Positions 9,797-20,137 of a stretch of 64,000 bases of DNA are shown here, piece after piece. The DNA is from Amphibacillus sediminis NBRC 103570 (GTDB taxonomy: Bacteria; Bacillota; Bacilli; Bacillales; Amphibacillaceae), in the NCBI RefSeq assembly GCF_001552275.1, contig NZ_BCQW01000008.1, positions 1-64,000 on the forward strand, in the 5' to 3' direction. The translations under genes were made by a program, and so were the position numbers. The first letter of the stretch is position 1, and every line of letters begins with the position of its first letter. The notes below the pieces were generated by a model. That model did not search any database, had not been told where the DNA came from, and saw only the letters and a list, made by a program, of their open reading frames with translations.

Positions 9797-11031
9797 AACT
9801 CTTATGGCTAGTTTTATTATCCTTTTTTATTATGGGATGCGAGGATATGATTGAGTTGGAAAAGCAATCCTATGTTATTGCTGTTGGTATTGATGAAACT
9901 GAACAAGAGGGAATCTTTTTATTTACCTTTCAAATTGCCAATCCTGAAGTTGGCTCTATCGCCTCATCAGTAGGATCAGAGCAAGAAGCAAGCGAAACGG
10001 TAACCATTAGAGGGACCGATATTATGACAGCAACAACAACAGCAAATGCTTTTGTCACCAAACAAATTGCGCTTGATCAAACACGTGTCATTATTGCCTC
10101 TGAATCATTAGCTCGATCTGATCAATTTATTCGCATTATTCAATCAGCGGGAAGGACACCACAAATTCGAAGAAGTGTACAACTGATTATTTCACAAGAA
10201 GATGCAGCCACCTTTATAAAAAATAATCAACCAACACTAGAGCAAAGACCACATAAATATTATCAATATATGTTGACTAGGGCAAAAGAAACGGGAATCA
10301 TTCCAGATGCTGATCTCCATCGTTTTTTTCAAATTACTGAGGGAGATGCCGATTTATTCTTGGCTATGTATGCCACTACAAATACGGATCCCAAAATAGA
10401 TCGTGGTAGTGAAGATAATTTTTATGCTGGCCAAATTCCTAAAAGTGGTGGTAACCCTACTCAGTTTATGGGCTCAGCTGTTTTTAAAGAAGGGATCATG
10501 ATTGATCGCTTAACAGGTGAAGAAACGAGAATTGCCAATATCCTTGATAAAACAATGGAAATGTCTGAGTTACTCACCACCTATCCAGATCCATTAGCTC
10601 CAAAGTATCGTGTCGCAGCTGACTATATTCAAAGTCAAGAACCTATAATAGATATACAATATGATGCTGAAAGAAACCATGCAACCATTAATGTGCTAGT
10701 CCAGTTTGAAATAGAAATACTAGCTATCCCAAGCTTAGTCAACTACTCACAAAGTGAAGCAGATAAAGCGACCTTAGAAAAATCCATTGAAGACTATAAC
10801 GAAGCAATCACAAAAGAGCTAATTAAAAAAACACAAGAAAGCTACAGGGCTCAGCCATTTTATTGGTCACTTTATGCAAGAAAGCATTTCAAGGATATTC
10901 CAGCCTTCGAACAAGCAGATTGGAATAAAAATATCTATCCCAACGCTGATATTCATGTGTCTTATCAGCTAAAAAAAATGCAGTTCGGTAATTTATTAGA
11001 TGACACGAACCTAAATGAGGTACGAGATTAA
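9793..11031 (+). CDS. Spore germination receptor subunit C (Ger(x)C lipoprotein)
   Basis: The C subunit is a diacylglycerol-anchored lipoprotein on the outer face of the inner spore membrane and is needed for receptor function. The 412-residue product begins with a lipoprotein signal peptide ending FFIMGC (lipidated Cys16), and the mature part has the three-domain Ger(x)C layout with the early motif YVIAVGID. It starts at TTG overlapping the end of subunit B, with GGTGG upstream. Its stop overlaps the next small gene (TAATG). Confidence 0.93.
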   Translation: MKLLWLVLLSFFIMGCEDMIELEKQSYVIAVGIDETEQEGIFLFTFQIANPEVGSIASSVGSEQEASETVTIRGTDIMTATTTANAFVTKQIALDQTRVIIASESLARSDQFIRIIQSAGRTPQIRRSVQLIISQEDAATFIKNNQPTLEQRPHKYYQYMLTRAKETGIIPDADLHRFFQITEGDADLFLAMYATTNTDPKIDRGSEDNFYAGQIPKSGGNPTQFMGSAVFKEGIMIDRLTGEETRIANILDKTMEMSELLTTYPDPLAPKYRVAADYIQSQEPIIDIQYDAERNHATINVLVQFEIEILAIPSLVNYSQSEADKATLEKSIEDYNEAITKELIKKTQESYRAQPFYWSLYARKHFKDIPAFEQADWNKNIYPNADIHVSYQLKKMQFGNLLDDTNLNEVRD

Positions 11032-11192
11032 TGCAAAAACTTCTATTTGTGCTTGTTTGCCTATATTTGTCGTATTATTGCCTAACATTCAGTCGTAAGC
11101 TGTTACGTGAAGCAAACAGAATCGGTGGTATTGCGGTAATAGGCCTCAACTTACTGTTTATTATTGTCACATTCTTAATCCAAATTCTATAA
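11031..11192 (+). CDS. Small two-helix membrane protein, GerXD-type receptor subunit D
   Basis: This 53-residue frame begins at an ATG overlapping the gerC stop (TAATG) and has two hydrophobic helices (about 2-20 and 32-53) separated by a basic loop (SRKLLREANR). Several germination receptor operons carry a small fourth gene coding for a two-helix membrane protein (D subunit, for example gerKD), and size, topology and overlap fit that. The identification is by position and topology, not by a recognisable motif. The gene is short enough to be missed by automatic calling. Confidence 0.7.
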   Translation: MQKLLFVLVCLYLSYYCLTFSRKLLREANRIGGIAVIGLNLLFIIVTFLIQIL

Positions 11193-11204
11193 GCAGAATC
11201 AAAT

Positions 11205-11380
11205 GCGCCTTGGTGTATTTACGCCCAGATTTTATCGACTTCGCTTGATAAATTTCTGCTAAAAACCTGTGGGTCCCGCCGGAGGCTTTAACTTTATTCA
11301 GCAAGGGTTGATCTCCATTGTATTAAGCATTTCATCTTACCACTTATAAATGTGGGAGAATTCTGCTGAATGAAGTTAAA
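11205..11380 (+). repeat. modular intergenic repeat, copy B1 (modules E-B)
   Basis: Module E (GCGCC...CGCCCAGATTTTATCGACTT...CCGGAGGC) is followed by module B, whose terminal inverted repeats TTTAACTTTATTCAGCA (11287-11303) and TGCTGAATGAAGTTAAA (11364-11380) match at 16 of 17 positions. The rest of the 11193-11648 gap shows only an AT-rich stretch before dgk. Confidence 0.85.
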
Positions 11381-11648
11381 TATCTGCGACTTTTGAGACT
11401 AGGTTAAAAGAGGCGCTTAACTTTATATGTTTTATCCCAGCCCTGGTAAGGGGAATCGATCGACCTTTCATAGTCCACTCCGATTCTCCTACTGAAAAAA
11501 ATAAACCTGATCCGCTCCTCAAATATATAACACTAATTTTATTTTTTATATTGATATATTTATGAACTTTTACCGATTCGATTCTAAATATGATAGAATA
11601 GTTTTTGTCTTTATTATTGAAAGGTTGTAAGTTTAGGGAGGAAATAGT

Positions 11649-12284
11649 ATGCAGCAGGTTCCTTTTATTGCAGTTGAAGGACCAATTGGTGTCGGCAAAA
11701 CATCTTTATCTAGAAAAATAGCTAAACACTTTAATTTTCACCTTTTGAAAGAGATTGTTGAAGAAAATCCTTTCCTAGGTAAGTTTTATGACGATATTAA
11801 AGCATGGAGCTTTCAAACGGAAATGTTTTTCCTATGTAATCGCTATAAACAGATTGAGGATATTGATAAGCTTTATTTGAGTAAAAATAAGCCTGTGATA
11901 GCCGATTATCATATTATGAAAAATATGATCTTTGCGAAACGCACTTTATCAGGATACCAACTGGAGAAATACGAGAAAATCTATCATATTCTGATGGACG
12001 ACATGCCTAAACCTAATGTGTTAATTTATTTGGATGCAAGTCTAGATACTTTATTACATCGTATCGATCAACGTGGAAGAACAATTGAAGAAAATATTCA
12101 ACCGGCTTATCTAGAGCAATTAAAATATGATTACCAGTCATATATGGATAATTTTGAGCAGACCCATCCGAATATCCCTGTTATTCGTATTGACGGAGAT
12201 AGCTTAGATTTTATCAAATATCAAGCTGACCTTGAAGCGATTTTTACTAAAGTTAAGCCACATATTGCTGAAGGAGTTTTATAA
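11649..12284 (+). CDS. dgk: Deoxyguanosine kinase
   Basis: Dgk phosphorylates deoxyguanosine (and other purine deoxynucleosides) for dNTP salvage. The 211-residue product has the P-loop GPIGVGKT (11-18), the acidic EIVEENPFL segment and the lid-like HRIDQRGR motif of the deoxynucleoside kinase family. It aligns along its length with B. subtilis Dgk (YaaG). AGGGAGG lies upstream. It is followed after 3 bp by dck, so the two form an operon. Confidence 0.92.
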   Translation: MQQVPFIAVEGPIGVGKTSLSRKIAKHFNFHLLKEIVEENPFLGKFYDDIKAWSFQTEMFFLCNRYKQIEDIDKLYLSKNKPVIADYHIMKNMIFAKRTLSGYQLEKYEKIYHILMDDMPKPNVLIYLDASLDTLLHRIDQRGRTIEENIQPAYLEQLKYDYQSYMDNFEQTHPNIPVIRIDGDSLDFIKYQADLEAIFTKVKPHIAEGVL

Positions 12285-12287
12285 AAA

Positions 12288-12947
12288 ATGAATTTAAGAG
12301 AAAAATATAATATCCCTCATGATAGTGTGATAACCATTGCTGGAACTGTCGGAGTAGGGAAATCTACCATGACCCATGCTTTAGCTAATGCATTAAACTT
12401 TCGTACTTCATTAGAAAAAGTTGATACAAATCCTTATCTAGATAAGTTTTATGCAGATTTTGAACGTTGGAGCTTCCATCTGCAAATCTATTTTCTAGCA
12501 GAACGTTTTAAAGAGCAGAAACGTATTTTTGAATATGGTGGTGGCTTTATTCAAGATCGCTCAATCTATGAAGACACCGGCATTTTTGCTAAAATGCACT
12601 ATGAGAAAGGTACCATGAACCCAACTGATTATCAAACCTATCGTAATTTATTTGATGCCATGGTAATGACGCCATACTTCCCACATCCACACTTGCTTAT
12701 TTACTTAGAAGGAACACTAGCAGAGATTCTTGAACGTATTAAAGAACGTGGACGACCAATGGAGCAGCAAACCCCTGTTTCATATTGGGAAGAAATGCAT
12801 AAGCGTTATGAGGATTGGATTAATAGCTTTAATGCTTGTCCAATTTTACGGATAAATATTTCAGACTACGATTTAATGCACGATGAAACTTCAATTGAGC
12901 CAATTTTGGAAAAGATAGGACACTTTATTAATCAATCACGTTACTAA
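12288..12947 (+). CDS. dck: Deoxyadenosine/deoxycytidine kinase
   Basis: Dck phosphorylates deoxyadenosine and deoxycytidine. The 219-residue product has the P-loop GTVGVGKST (19-27), the QDRSIYED substrate motif and the ERIKERGRPME lid. The gene order dgk-dck is the reverse of the adjacent yaaF/yaaG order in B. subtilis. The ribosome site overlaps the end of dgk (GAAGGAG), and the pair is closed by a strong terminator. Confidence 0.92.
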   Translation: MNLREKYNIPHDSVITIAGTVGVGKSTMTHALANALNFRTSLEKVDTNPYLDKFYADFERWSFHLQIYFLAERFKEQKRIFEYGGGFIQDRSIYEDTGIFAKMHYEKGTMNPTDYQTYRNLFDAMVMTPYFPHPHLLIYLEGTLAEILERIKERGRPMEQQTPVSYWEEMHKRYEDWINSFNACPILRINISDYDLMHDETSIEPILEKIGHFINQSRY

Positions 12948-12961
12948 TAATCTACCTTATA

Positions 12962-13004
12962 AAAACAGGTGTCATCAGTAGAATTCTGATGACACCTGTT
13001 TTTT
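12962..13004. terminator. strong terminator after dck, possibly bidirectional
   Basis: ACAGGTGTCATCA (12965-12977) and TGATGACACCTGT (12987-12999) form a 13-bp stem, followed by TTTTT. An A-run on the left flank (AAAAA) would also serve minus-strand transcription from proC. Confidence 0.85.
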
Positions 13005-13066
13005 AGAGGTTCAAACATTTATAAACTATTAGTTAATATAATGGAGTTTGTGAAACCAAATAAGCC

Positions 13067-13171
13067 TTTAACTTTATTCAGCAGGGGTTTGTACCCCCAC
13101 TGAATGGAATACAAAGCTACCTTCACCTCACCACTTATAAAAGTAGAAGACTTCTGCTGAATGAAGTTAAA
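13067..13171 (+). repeat. modular intergenic repeat, copy B2 (module B)
   Basis: A 105-bp element bounded by inverted repeats TTTAACTTTATTCAGCA (13067-13083) and TGCTGAATGAAGTTAAA (13155-13171). Inside it carries CCCCCACTGAATGG and CACCTCACCACTTATA, shared with the other B copies. It lies between dck and proC. Confidence 0.85.
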
Positions 13172-13213
13172 ATGACCCTTTGAGCAAGCAGATAACGTAT
13201 AGATTTGATTAGC

Positions 13214-14023
13214 TTAACGATTATTCCCTAATTCAATTGACCTTTGGTAAGCTGCTTGGATTGCTTTTTTTACAATTTGATCAGTCTGATCTGTTTCAAG
13301 GCTAGCGATACCAGCTTCTGTTGTACCGTTTGGGCTAGTTATTTTTTTGCGTAGCTCAGCAGGAGAAGCAGTTGATTGGTTAAGCATTTGGGCAGCACCT
13401 AAAAGTGTTTGATTAATCAGTGCTTTTGCGCTAGCTTCTGATAACCCTAATGCTATGGCCGCTTCTTCCATTGCCTCTACGATATAATAAAAGTAAGCTG
13501 GACCACTTCCAGCAATGGCAGTTGCGATGTGAATGTCTTCCTCTGAAACTTGTTCAACAATCCCAACTGTTTCAAACATTTGTCTGGCCATTTTTACATG
13601 CTCATCATTGGCAAAGGTTCCTTTTGCTATCGCTGTTGCACTTAACCCCACCATGGATGAGGTATTGGGCATTGCTCGGATGACAGCCATATCTCGATTT
13701 AAAAACTGTTCAATATATGTTGTGGGTATACCAGCCATAATTGAAATAATAAGCATCTCTTTATTTATAAATGATTTTATATGTTCTAAAGCAGTTTGGG
13801 CATCCTTTGGTTTAACCGCAAGCACAAGGATATCTGCTTCTGAAACAGCTTCGCTAAGCTTTTGTTCAACTTGAATATGATACTTATTATTTAATTCAGC
13901 TAGACGACGAGTGTTTGACTTATTGGTTACAACAATGGATTTGGGTGAAAATTCGGCTGTGACCATACCAGCAATTAAAGCTTCCGCCATGGATCCCGCA
14001 CCAATAAACGTGATTTTATTCAT
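13214..14023 (-). CDS. proC: Pyrroline-5-carboxylate reductase
   Basis: ProC catalyses the NAD(P)H-dependent last step of proline synthesis. The 269-residue product has the N-terminal dinucleotide-binding motif GAGSMAEAL (8-16), the LAVKP segment and the C-terminal dimerisation signature with GSGPAYFYYIVEAM and SPNGTTEAGI. GGAGG precedes the ATG. It is a single gene flanked by repeat copies on both sides, and proC at this place is not part of the B. subtilis order. Confidence 0.94.
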   Translation of the reverse strand: MNKITFIGAGSMAEALIAGMVTAEFSPKSIVVTNKSNTRRLAELNNKYHIQVEQKLSEAVSEADILVLAVKPKDAQTALEHIKSFINKEMLIISIMAGIPTTYIEQFLNRDMAVIRAMPNTSSMVGLSATAIAKGTFANDEHVKMARQMFETVGIVEQVSEEDIHIATAIAGSGPAYFYYIVEAMEEAAIALGLSEASAKALINQTLLGAAQMLNQSTASPAELRKKITSPNGTTEAGIASLETDQTDQIVKKAIQAAYQRSIELGNNR

Positions 14024-14132
14024 TGATTAAAAACCTCCATATCTGATTGTATCCTACCAAAATATGATATTCCTGTACAGTTTAAAACCCTGAATATTCT
14101 AACTATTAGATCAAATACCTCTTATCAGATTA

Positions 14133-14300
14133 GCGCCCAGATTTTATCGAGCTCCGCTCAAAAATTGCTGTTAAAACTATGGCAGCTTTCGGAGGCTTTA
14201 ACCTTATTCAGCCGCAGTTGTGCCCCCACTGAATCAATACAAATAGGCATTCATCTCACCACTTATAGAAATTAAGGACTTCTACTGAATATAGTTAAAT
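14133..14300 (+). repeat. modular intergenic repeat, copy B3 (modules E-B, degenerate)
   Basis: Module E (GCGCCCAGATTTTATCGAGC ... GGAGGC) runs into module B with imperfect terminal repeats TTTAACCTTATTCAGCC (14197-14213) and TACTGAATATAGTTAAA (14283-14299). Confidence 0.8.
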
Positions 14301-14358
14301 AATTAAAAAGATCTTATCACCTAAATGATAAGATCTGATATCGTCCATAAGTATAATA

Positions 14359-14451
14359 TGGCGGAGGAAGAGGGATTCGAACCCCCGCGGGCCGTGAAGC
14401 CCCTGTCGGTTTTCAAGACCGATCCCTTCAGCCGGACTTGGGTATTCCTCC
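14359..14451 (-). tRNA. tRNA-Ser (anticodon TGA)
   Basis: On the minus strand the 93-nt sequence begins GGAGGAATACCC and ends CTCCGCCA, with CCA encoded. The anticodon loop CTTGAAA gives TGA, reading UCA. A long variable arm (GGGGCTTCACGGCCC) marks the class II serine tRNA. T-arm GGTTCGAATCC is present. It sits 66 bp after serS on the same strand. Confidence 0.96.
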
Positions 14452-14517
14452 GTGAACTGACGACAAGATTTATATTATCAGTTCTCATTATACCTGTCAA
14501 TATTTTTCTAAATTTTT

Positions 14518-15795
14518 TTACTGAATAATTGTTTTCCCGCCCATATAAGGCTGTAAAACCGTTGGGACTGTCACACTGCCATCTTCATTTTGATAATTTT
14601 CTAAAATGGCAGCTACCGTCCGTCCAATGGCAAGTCCTGAGCCATTTAAAGTATGGACGAATTCAGGCTTTGCTTTATCAGCACGGCGAAAACGAATACC
14701 AGCACGACGAGCTTGAAAATCTTCAAAGTTGGAGCAAGACGAGATCTCTCGATAAGTATCATTGCTTGGCATCCAAACTTCAATGTCATACTTTTTAGCT
14801 GCTGTAAAACCTAAATCCGCTGTACACATACTCATGACTCGGTATGGTAATTCTAAAAGCTGTAACACTTTCTCGGCATGTCCTGTTAATTCCTCTAACG
14901 TTTGGTAGGAATCTTCAGGCTTAACAAAATGGACTAGCTCCACCTTATTAAACTGGTGCTGGCGAATAAGACCTCTTGTATCACGGCCAGCAGACCCAGC
15001 CTCTGAACGGAATGAAGCACTATAGGCTACAAATTTTTGTGGTAATTGTTCAATTGATAAAATATCATCACGATAAAAATTGGTAACAGGGACCTCTGCA
15101 GTTGGGACTAAAAAGTAGTCCCAATCTTGTATTTTAAACGCATCTTCCTCAAATTTAGGTAATTGGCCCGTTCCTGTTAAGCTTGTTCGGTTCACCATGT
15201 AAGGTGGTAGCATCTCACAATAACCATGCTGATCTGCATGTAAATCCATCATAAAGCTAATTAATGCACGCTCTAACCTTGCCCCTAAACCAGTATAAAA
15301 AACAAACCGACTACCCGTAACTTTTGCAGCCCGTTCAAAATCTAATAATCCTAGATCGGCTGCTATATCCCAATGCGGTTTTAATTCATAGTCTGTCGTC
15401 TTTACTTCTCCCCATTTACGTACTTCTACATTGTCTTCTTCAGAATTACCGACTGGTGTTGATTCGTGTGGGATATTTGGGATTGACAGTAATAATTGCT
15501 CAAACTTTGCTTCAACTTGATTTAACTCACGATCTATTTCTTTAATTTGGTCACTAACTGCACGCATTTCTTGAATTAAATGGTCGGCATTCTTCTTATC
15601 CTTTTTTAGGCTGGCAATTTCCTTACTAACATCATTTCGCTTTGCTTTTAATTCCTCTGTTTTGGCAATTAATTCTCGACGTGATTGATCAAGTATTGGA
15701 AATTGATTGAGATCTGTTAGGTCCTCACCTCGATGCTTTAACTTAGCTTGGACCTCTGCAAAATTTTGTCTTAATACTTTTACATCTAACATCAT
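14518..15795 (-). CDS. serS: Seryl-tRNA synthetase
   Basis: SerS charges serine tRNAs. The 425-residue product has the long N-terminal coiled-coil arm (about 30-100) that binds the variable arm of tRNA-Ser, then the class II core with motif 2 ([14 protein letters not shown]) and motif 3 ([14 protein letters not shown]). Two consecutive ATG codons begin the gene and GGAGG lies 5 and 8 nt before them, so the second may be the real start. Expression is probably controlled by the serine T-box at 16088-16320, separated from the gene by a 245-bp repeat. Confidence 0.96.
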   Translation of the reverse strand: MMLDVKVLRQNFAEVQAKLKHRGEDLTDLNQFPILDQSRRELIAKTEELKAKRNDVSKEIASLKKDKKNADHLIQEMRAVSDQIKEIDRELNQVEAKFEQLLLSIPNIPHESTPVGNSEEDNVEVRKWGEVKTTDYELKPHWDIAADLGLLDFERAAKVTGSRFVFYTGLGARLERALISFMMDLHADQHGYCEMLPPYMVNRTSLTGTGQLPKFEEDAFKIQDWDYFLVPTAEVPVTNFYRDDILSIEQLPQKFVAYSASFRSEAGSAGRDTRGLIRQHQFNKVELVHFVKPEDSYQTLEELTGHAEKVLQLLELPYRVMSMCTADLGFTAAKKYDIEVWMPSNDTYREISSCSNFEDFQARRAGIRFRRADKAKPEFVHTLNGSGLAIGRTVAAILENYQNEDGSVTVPTVLQPYMGGKTIIQ

Positions 15796-15840
15796 TCATT
15801 CCTCCAAATTAATTAAAGTTAACGCTAATCTTACTAAAAT

Positions 15841-16085
15841 AAAGTGAAAGTGCGTGTTTCGACCGAGAGGATGTGCTCGTGCAGGCGTTGCGGCACGACG
15901 TCGCGAACCTAGTCAGCTTCCTCTCCCCCCCACTGAACGTGAGTTGAACCAATCGGGCCGTTATTGGCTGCTGGATCTCCCATTTAGACATGACGTGTTC
16001 CCTTATTTCTTGAACTGGGAGTCTTACAAAAACCCTTCGATGGGGTGAGTAATTGCAGCCCCAGCCAGTTACACTGCGATAAAAA
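15841..16085 (+). repeat. modular intergenic repeat, copy R2 (modules C-D-A, near full length)
   Basis: This copy runs from AAAGTGAAAGTGCG to TTACACTGCGATAAAAA. Module C (GGATGTGCTCGTGCAGGCGT), module D (TGAACCAATCGGGCCGTTAT) and a full module A (GACGTGTTCCCTTATTTCTT ... CCAGCCAGTTACACTGCGAT) are present. It lies between the T-box terminator and the serS ribosome site, so it is part of the serS mRNA leader in antisense orientation. Confidence 0.9.
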
Positions 16086-16087
16086 AC

Positions 16088-16320
16088 ACAAAAAACTCCC
16101 ATCCCTAATTAAATATTAGGGACGAGAGCTATTCCCGCGATGCCACCCTGATTGAAGACACTATGTCTTCCAACTTCATTTCAAGATAACGGTTTAAACC
16201 GGATATGTTTTTGACCACATATCACTCAAGGATGGATTCACCATATTTTCACACTAGTTCACACCAACCACTAGCTCTCTTAAGAAAAAAGATTGGTTAC
16301 TAATTCCTATCAACGTATTA
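16088..16320 (-). promoter_or_regulatory. Serine T-box riboswitch of serS
   Basis: T-box leaders sense uncharged tRNA and choose between terminator and antiterminator. On the minus strand the T-box sequence AGGGTGGCATCGCGGG lies at 16134-16149 and is followed by a terminator (CTCGTCCCTAAT...ATTAGGGATGGGAG then TTTTTT). Stem I shows GAGAGCTAGTGGTTGGTG. The segment GAA-TCC-A-TCCTTGAG places a probable specifier codon UCC (Ser; complement of 16234-16236). Confidence 0.93.
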
Positions 16321-16342
16321 TAAATTTCAATGATTTTAATAT

Positions 16343-16371
16343 ATCATAGCGAAAAGATCCTTAAGATGCAA
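16343..16371 (-). promoter_or_regulatory. serS promoter (sigma-A)
   Basis: On the minus strand TTGCAT (complement of 16366-16371) and TATGAT (complement of 16343-16348) are 17 nt apart, just upstream of the T-box stem I. Confidence 0.6.
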
Positions 16372-16399
16372 GGCCTTTTATCGATTTATTTAAATGGTA

Positions 16400-16500
16400 G
16401 AGATATGACGTGTTCCCTTATTTCTTGAACTGGGAGTCTTACAAAAGACCTTCGATGGGGCGAGTAATCGTAGCCCTAGCCAGTTACACTGCGATAAAAA
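16400..16500 (+). repeat. modular intergenic repeat, copy R3 (module A only)
   Basis: A 101-bp module A copy from GATATGACGTGTTCCC to CAGTTACACTGCGATAAAAA, lying between the end of dacA and the serS promoter. Its left CTCCCACTT stem arm is missing. Confidence 0.85.
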
Positions 16501-16573
16501 TGTTTATTCATCTTAATTAAAGATCTGCCTTCATCATAGCTTAACCAGTATATTCCGCTATATTCAAAACCCA

Positions 16574-17911
16574 CTAAAACCAGCCTTTGACCGTTTCAAC
16601 GACTGTGGTAAAGATATTAGCAAAAAAGTCACCAATTGCATTCAGGGTTAGCATAAACCAATTGGCTTGTTCAACTTCAGTTACTGTAATTAAATCGACA
16701 GTTTGTCCATTACGATCAGATTTAATATTGCCATAATCTCCATTACCATCATAAACTAATCGTGCTTCTCCAACTTTCTCTCCACGTTCCAAAGGAGCGA
16801 TTAACTGTCCATCTTCATTTAATTTATTTTCATCAATAATATACTCAATTGAATAGCCTTCTTCTTCACCGACACGAACCATTGATGAAAGACTATCAGC
16901 TAGTTCAATTTCAACTTCTTTTTCTTTACCTTTACTTACTTCCAACAATGATTGATTTTCTAGCTGATACCCTGCAGGATATAGCTCAGTATGATTAAAT
17001 TCATTAAAGCCATAGTTTAAAAGCTTTTGTGTTTCCATAAAGCGTGAGCCATAGCTATCCGTCCGCATGACGACCGTAATTAAACGTTGTCCATCTCTTA
17101 CTGCTGTTCCAGTAAAACAATAACCCGCCTCTGTGGTGTAACCTGTTTTTAAACCATCAACACCTTCATAGAAATATTGAGCAAAGTTTGTATTATTCCA
17201 AGGTAGCATCCAATTTAAATTTTCTAAAGGCTCACCATCTAACTCAGAATGGATCGTACTAGAAAAATCTAAAACCTCTGGATAATCATTCACAAGATGG
17301 TAAGCTAAAGTAGCAGCCGAACGTGCTGAAATTAGATTATCAGCATCTGGATCCGTACCTTCTGGATAATTATCACCTAGACTTGCGTTGGTTAGCCCGC
17401 TTGAATTGACAAATTCAAAGTCGGTTAAACCGAGCTCTGTTCCCTTTTGATTCATTAACTTGACAAATTCACCTTCACTACCTGCTACTAATTCAGCTAA
17501 AGCAATGGTAGCAGCATTGTCTGAAATGATAGCCATTGCTTCATATAATTCCCGCACCGTATAGTCCTTATTCTGTCTTAAACCTATGCCAGAAAAAGAC
17601 GTATTGGCTGCAATACTATAGGCATAATCACTAATTTGAACGGTTGTCTCCCAGCTTATTTGATCTTGATTAATCGCTTCTAAGACTAAATATTCAGTCA
17701 TCATCTTGGTCATACTTGCTGGAGGTAACTTAATATCTGCATTTTTAGCAAATAAGATATCACCTGTATTTGCATCTACTAAAATGGCAGACTCTGCTGC
17801 AATATCTAAAGCTTGTGCTTCTAAAGTTAAAGGTTTGCCGTTAAATAATATCATTGTACATATGATTAGAAAGCCTATTAAGGTCTTATTCAGTATTTTT
17901 TTCAACTTCAT
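16574..17911 (-). CDS. dacA: D-alanyl-D-alanine carboxypeptidase DacA (PBP5)
   Basis: DacA trims the terminal D-Ala of peptidoglycan stem peptides at the outer membrane face. The 445-residue product has a signal peptide (about 1-34, ending EAQA) and the three penicillin-binding motifs: SMTK (Ser66-Lys69), SDN (130-132) and KTG (255-257). The C-terminal domain ends in an amphipathic helix (FFANIFTTVVETVKGWF) that anchors the enzyme. GGGGG precedes the ATG. It lies between guaB and serS, as in B. subtilis. Confidence 0.95.
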   Translation of the reverse strand: MKLKKILNKTLIGFLIICTMILFNGKPLTLEAQALDIAAESAILVDANTGDILFAKNADIKLPPASMTKMMTEYLVLEAINQDQISWETTVQISDYAYSIAANTSFSGIGLRQNKDYTVRELYEAMAIISDNAATIALAELVAGSEGEFVKLMNQKGTELGLTDFEFVNSSGLTNASLGDNYPEGTDPDADNLISARSAATLAYHLVNDYPEVLDFSSTIHSELDGEPLENLNWMLPWNNTNFAQYFYEGVDGLKTGYTTEAGYCFTGTAVRDGQRLITVVMRTDSYGSRFMETQKLLNYGFNEFNHTELYPAGYQLENQSLLEVSKGKEKEVEIELADSLSSMVRVGEEEGYSIEYIIDENKLNEDGQLIAPLERGEKVGEARLVYDGNGDYGNIKSDRNGQTVDLITVTEVEQANWFMLTLNAIGDFFANIFTTVVETVKGWF

Positions 17912-18126
17912 TTACCCCCAAAATAATTTGTTCCACAACCGTTATTCTACCATATTCCTTTTCTTTACGATATCTACTTTTGAACTGTATTTTTTTCCAG
18001 ACTAAAGACGATCACATTTTTGCCTTTATCTAAGTTGAACGAGCAATGTTTAATGATATGAAAATCAGGAAAAAATACCCTAATCCTATTAAACCATCGT
18101 ACTCATTGCGAGGTTGCTAGCAAAAT

Positions 18127-18159
18127 AAAAAGGCTTATCCCAATGGGACTCGCCTTTTT
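18127..18159 (-). terminator. terminator of guaB
   Basis: On the minus strand AAAAGGCGAGTCCC and GGGATAAGCCTTTT form an imperfect stem around a CATT loop, 9 nt after the guaB stop. Confidence 0.7.
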
Positions 18160-18167
18160 AGTAATTC

Positions 18168-19676
<1,509 letters not shown>

Positions 19677-19706
19677 CTAGTCATGCTCTTTTTCTTATTG
19701 TTATTT

Positions 19707-19735
19707 ACAATACGATAACCATTCAGCTTTTTCAA
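19707..19735 (-). promoter_or_regulatory. guaB promoter (sigma-A)
   Basis: On the minus strand TTGAAA (complement of 19730-19735) and TATTGT (complement of 19707-19712) are exactly 17 nt apart, 67 nt before the guaB start. Confidence 0.6.
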
Positions 19736-19854
19736 CCTTTTTTCGCAACTGTTCAGTCTCATTAATTAAATTCAGTTTAATCAGAAAAGTCGAAAGATTG
19801 TAACATATTAAAATATTAACAGATTAGCTAATTTTATCTAACTGTAATAAAAAA

Positions 19855-20110
19855 GACTTGGAGCAGCCATACATAGTTTCGTCCGGGCATCACTTCAAGA
19901 CATTTCGAGGTGATATAGCGTCCGTTCTTTAAATGAATGCTGCTCCAAGTTATCAAATTATTGTTATTCTCTATCTATTTGCCAACATCAGTGGCAAAGC
20001 TTAGACTTGGTTAGTTTTCTCCACTAACCAAGCTATCTAATCGGATACGTTGCACCGCCCAGACTCGCTTAGCTCAAAGATGAAAACTCGATAGGCAGCC
20101 TTTCGTATCA
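19855..20110 (-). ncRNA. structured intergenic region between the HD-GYP gene and guaB, candidate RNA
   Basis: Reading the minus strand there are nested hairpins. CTTGGTTAG pairs perfectly with CTAACCAAG (20010-20036). Further down, ACTTGGAGCAGC and GCTGCTCCAAGT (12 bp, ends near 19857-19950) enclose an inner hairpin ATCACCTC/GAAGTGAT and are followed by CTTTTTT. The last part is at least a terminator. The whole could be a processed noncoding RNA or another repeat type. It does not match the purine riboswitch core I know. Confidence 0.45.
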
Positions 20111-20137
20111 AGAAAATTAGTTAAACCAAAGGTCAAT

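Noticed and set aside
15809-16102. Open reading frame of 97 codons on the minus strand
   Set aside because: It coincides with repeat copy R2 and the T-box terminator, with no ribosome site.
19855-19952. Purine or THF riboswitch upstream of guaB
   Set aside because: The conserved core sequences of those classes are not present; only a terminator-like hairpin can be supported.
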